A stretch of DNA of 64,000 nucleotides from Epiperipatus broadwayi (taxonomy: Eukaryota > Onychophora > Udeonychophora > Euonychophora > Peripatidae), in NCBI GenBank assembly GCA_028023455.1, contig JAQFVV010012418.1, positions 4,151,244-4,215,243 of the forward strand, given 5' to 3'. The translations under genes and the position numbers were made by a program. The notes beneath the pieces are model-generated. The model did no database searches, had not been told where the DNA came from, and saw only the letters and a list, made by a program, of their open reading frames with translations. This document shows positions 61,650 through 64,000 of this stretch, in pieces. Position 1 is the first letter of the stretch, and the number at the start of each line of letters is the position of its first letter.

Positions 61650-62820
61650 CACATGTAAATTTTAATTCTTTTTTTACTGATATTTTATCTAATTTAAAAG
61701 TGATAGCTAAAAATTTTATTTTATGGCAAGTCAAATATGTTCAGTGTGTGTGCATATATAAGTCAATTGTATTGCAAAAACCAATGTATATCAGATAGAC
61801 ACATATGTAAAATTTTAATTATTTTTTATTGAATGTCAATTCAAACATGCTCATTTTATATCAAGCCACATGCCTGTGTGCTGAATGGGTTTTAAGTGGA
61901 CCTAATGGAAATTACATGTAAATCAATGTAATAACTTGAATATTGTAAATCACATATATGTAAATCCCAATGTGATAATTTTTTTTATTATCGTATGTTA
62001 ATCAAAATCAGAAAGCTTCTAATTGTAGAACCATGTTCTAGAAACCTTAATTTTATTTTTTTATAGTTATTAATAAATTTATTTCAATGTTAAAATTGTA
62101 TTGCATCATTATCTCTTGGTCACCATAACAATAATAGAGCTTGTGTTCTTCTGAGATAGATTCATATATAATAGCTGATATATGAATGGAAATGTGTATT
62201 TAGTCCTTCAGGGACATCCAGTGGTGGGCAATATTCTAAACCCTGTACTACATTTTAGTTAGTTTAGTTTATCAGAATTTAAGTTTGTAGTTGGCCAGTA
62301 CATCAATGGTACTAAGTGGCCAATGTAGAGCATTGATGATGATCAGCATGTTTTAATGTCCCAGCATTTTTTGATATTTATGTATTTCTTATGAATGAGC
62401 ACTTAAGTTGGTGCATCCAATTTATGTTTAAATAATTGCCCATTTTAATAAGACCCATTTTCAAATCCAGTCACAAGATTGACTATTGATGTAGTTTGAT
62501 TGTTGATCATTCATGATGATGAATGGTTACTCTTGTTTATTTACTTTTACTTATAATAATGCTGGTTGATGTATATTTATAATTTTAGTTGCTTTGAGGA
62601 GTAACTGGGCTGATATCTCACAGAGATTTTGTGATCTCATGTTCTTGTAATATATAATATTGCTTATATATTTTTTGATATTAATATCATTACTGTAAAT
62701 TTTATATTTATATTTTGAACTGGGGTTGATAATGATTTTGCCATCACCCCAGGTTCACTCCATATTTCCATTTGCCACCACTTCATCTCCCCATCCTATT
62801 ACAATATATATATATATATC
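61650..62820. other. AT-rich DNA with a short hairpin
   Basis: No gene was seen. A hairpin ttggccagtac ... gtactaagtggccaa is at about 62294-62326. A (TA)n run at about 62805-62819 borders the next inverted repeat. Confidence 0.45.
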
Positions 62821-62824
62821 TTTT

Positions 62825-62908
62825 GGGTTAAACATGTATTATTTTGAATTACATCTGCCATGTTCAACAAAACATTTGAAAGTAATTCAAAATAATACAT
62901 GGTTTAAC
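62825..62908. repeat. Inverted repeat (about 28-bp arms) between two (TA)n runs
   Basis: The arms are 62825-62852 (gggttaaacatgtattattt...) and 62882-62908 (...aataatacatggtttaac), with a 29-bp loop. (TA)n microsatellites border it on both sides (about 62805-62819 and 62947-62959). The layout is like a small MITE inserted in or generating a TA repeat. Confidence 0.8.
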
Positions 62909-62959
62909 ACAGATACTTTATTTATATCGTATAACTGTAAAAACATTATATATATATAT

Positions 62960-64000
62960 CATTAGTTTTAGTTGAACATCATACCCCAGAACAATCAAGC
63001 ATTAAAATTATGTATAAAATTTAAAGGCAAAAGAAATTTAAATCTTATGCAATACTATTATTGTGCTATTTTTAAGAGTGTATTTATCCACTGGCATCAA
63101 TTCATGTTACATATGCATGCAAACATTGGTTTATTTGATTGTAATACTAATTTGTTTTTGACATAATCTAATATATCAAGAATCATATAACTCTTCCCAA
63201 CTTATTTTTAACTTCATTAATCAATAGATACCATATGGTTCCATTTCAATACTTCTTATGGCTGAAGACCAATTATAGCATTTCTATATAACTGTAGAAA
63301 GTTTACATCATAAAATAATGAATCTCTTACATAATTAAGATACATTAATTGATATTATAACTTCTTATCTCACTAAATAAGATTATTAGAAAATCATAAA
63401 GATGAAAATATTAAAATTTAACTGGTTCATCTTTTTTGTATGTATTTTCTTTTGTACTGTATATATGCATTTATTTTAATTATATCATTTTTGATTTTTT
63501 TTGTTTATTGTACATTGTATCCAAAAGCTAAGTAAGCTTATTAGGGATATATTTAAATATATTGAATTTAATTAATTATAAAATTTTTTTTTATAAACAC
63601 TACATAAATGTATACAATTTGCATATATTATCGCAATGTATTTTATGATGTTAAAACTTCTTTTTATTGATTTGTATTATCTTATGATGAGTAATAATAA
63701 TATTAGTTAAATAGAAAACTATTACTATTATTATCATCATCCTCATCAATATTATTATATTTTCTATCTTTGCAAAGTTCAAATAGGATTTTTTAAGATG
63801 TTTTTTATTTGTAAACTTATATTTCTAACAAATCAATTCACTTTATTAAATTCTAATATAAAATAAAATGTAAAAAATCAAAATCACATGTTGAATATTT
63901 ACCAAAATGATCACTAGGGAGAACAATAAAAATGAAAATATACAATTTATTTTAGACATTTTTTACAATTTTTTTTTTTTTTTATAAAACTTTTTACTTT
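62960..64000. other. AT-rich DNA, no gene recognised
   Basis: Nothing is supported here beyond AT-rich DNA, a (TTA/TCA)n patch at 63719-63760 and a T15 run near 63969-63983. Confidence 0.5.

Noticed and set aside
1-64000. CRISPR arrays, operons, riboswitches or bacterial promoters
   Set aside because: The composition and element types are those of an animal genome; no regularly spaced identical repeats with unique spacers were seen.

Overview
The window looks like intergenic or intronic DNA from an invertebrate animal. It is very AT-rich, full of (AT)n, poly-A and poly-T runs, and has no bacterial-style gene packing. No long reading frame belongs to a recognisable host gene. Everything I can identify at protein level is a decayed transposable element. 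A Penelope-like element, RTE-type and other LINEs, Ty3/gypsy elements and tRNA-derived SINE-like units with simple tails together would suit a mollusc, possibly a cephalopod. That assignment is a guess from repeat content only.

Layout: 1-1690 holds the 3' half of a LINE on the + strand, running in from the left edge. From 1.7 to 18.7 kb there is AT-rich DNA with several palindromic (foldback) elements at 5341-5480, about 5600-6230 and 7732-8080, a CpG-containing island near 9.74-10.64 kb, and a SINE-like tRNA head followed by tandem duplications at 15.5-15.8 kb. A diverged half of the 7.7-8.1 kb palindrome lies at 18.77-18.99 kb. At 19.25-19.63 kb is a nearly C-free G/T tract, followed by a Penelope-like reverse transcriptase relic flanked by inverted terminal repeats (19741-21468). 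From 28.55 to 31.06 kb lies a near full-length but broken RTE-like LINE on the minus strand. From 33869 to 35341 is a non-autonomous DNA element with perfect 30-bp terminal inverted repeats, a large subterminal palindrome and an internal repeat array.

From 39.95 to 45.45 kb there is a nested structure: a complete but inactive Ty3/gypsy element (LTRs 40226-40762 and 44588-45158, gag-protease-RT-RNase H-integrase between them) has inserted into the middle of an older inverted-repeat element. A second, shortened gypsy element lies on the minus strand at 46195-48876. It keeps both LTRs, a gag with a duplicated zinc knuckle, and pol only as far as the YxDD box. A Penelope endonuclease-side fragment follows at about 49.98-50.45 kb, a second SINE-like unit at 51.92 kb, and several recent or old tandem duplications between 57 and 62 kb.

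Nothing here reads as an operon or a working pathway. The genes are retroelement relics, and the window is best described as a graveyard of nested mobile elements. The structurally most interesting objects are the 33.9-35.3 kb element, the inverted-repeat Penelope relic, the gypsy-in-foldback nest and the G/T tract.
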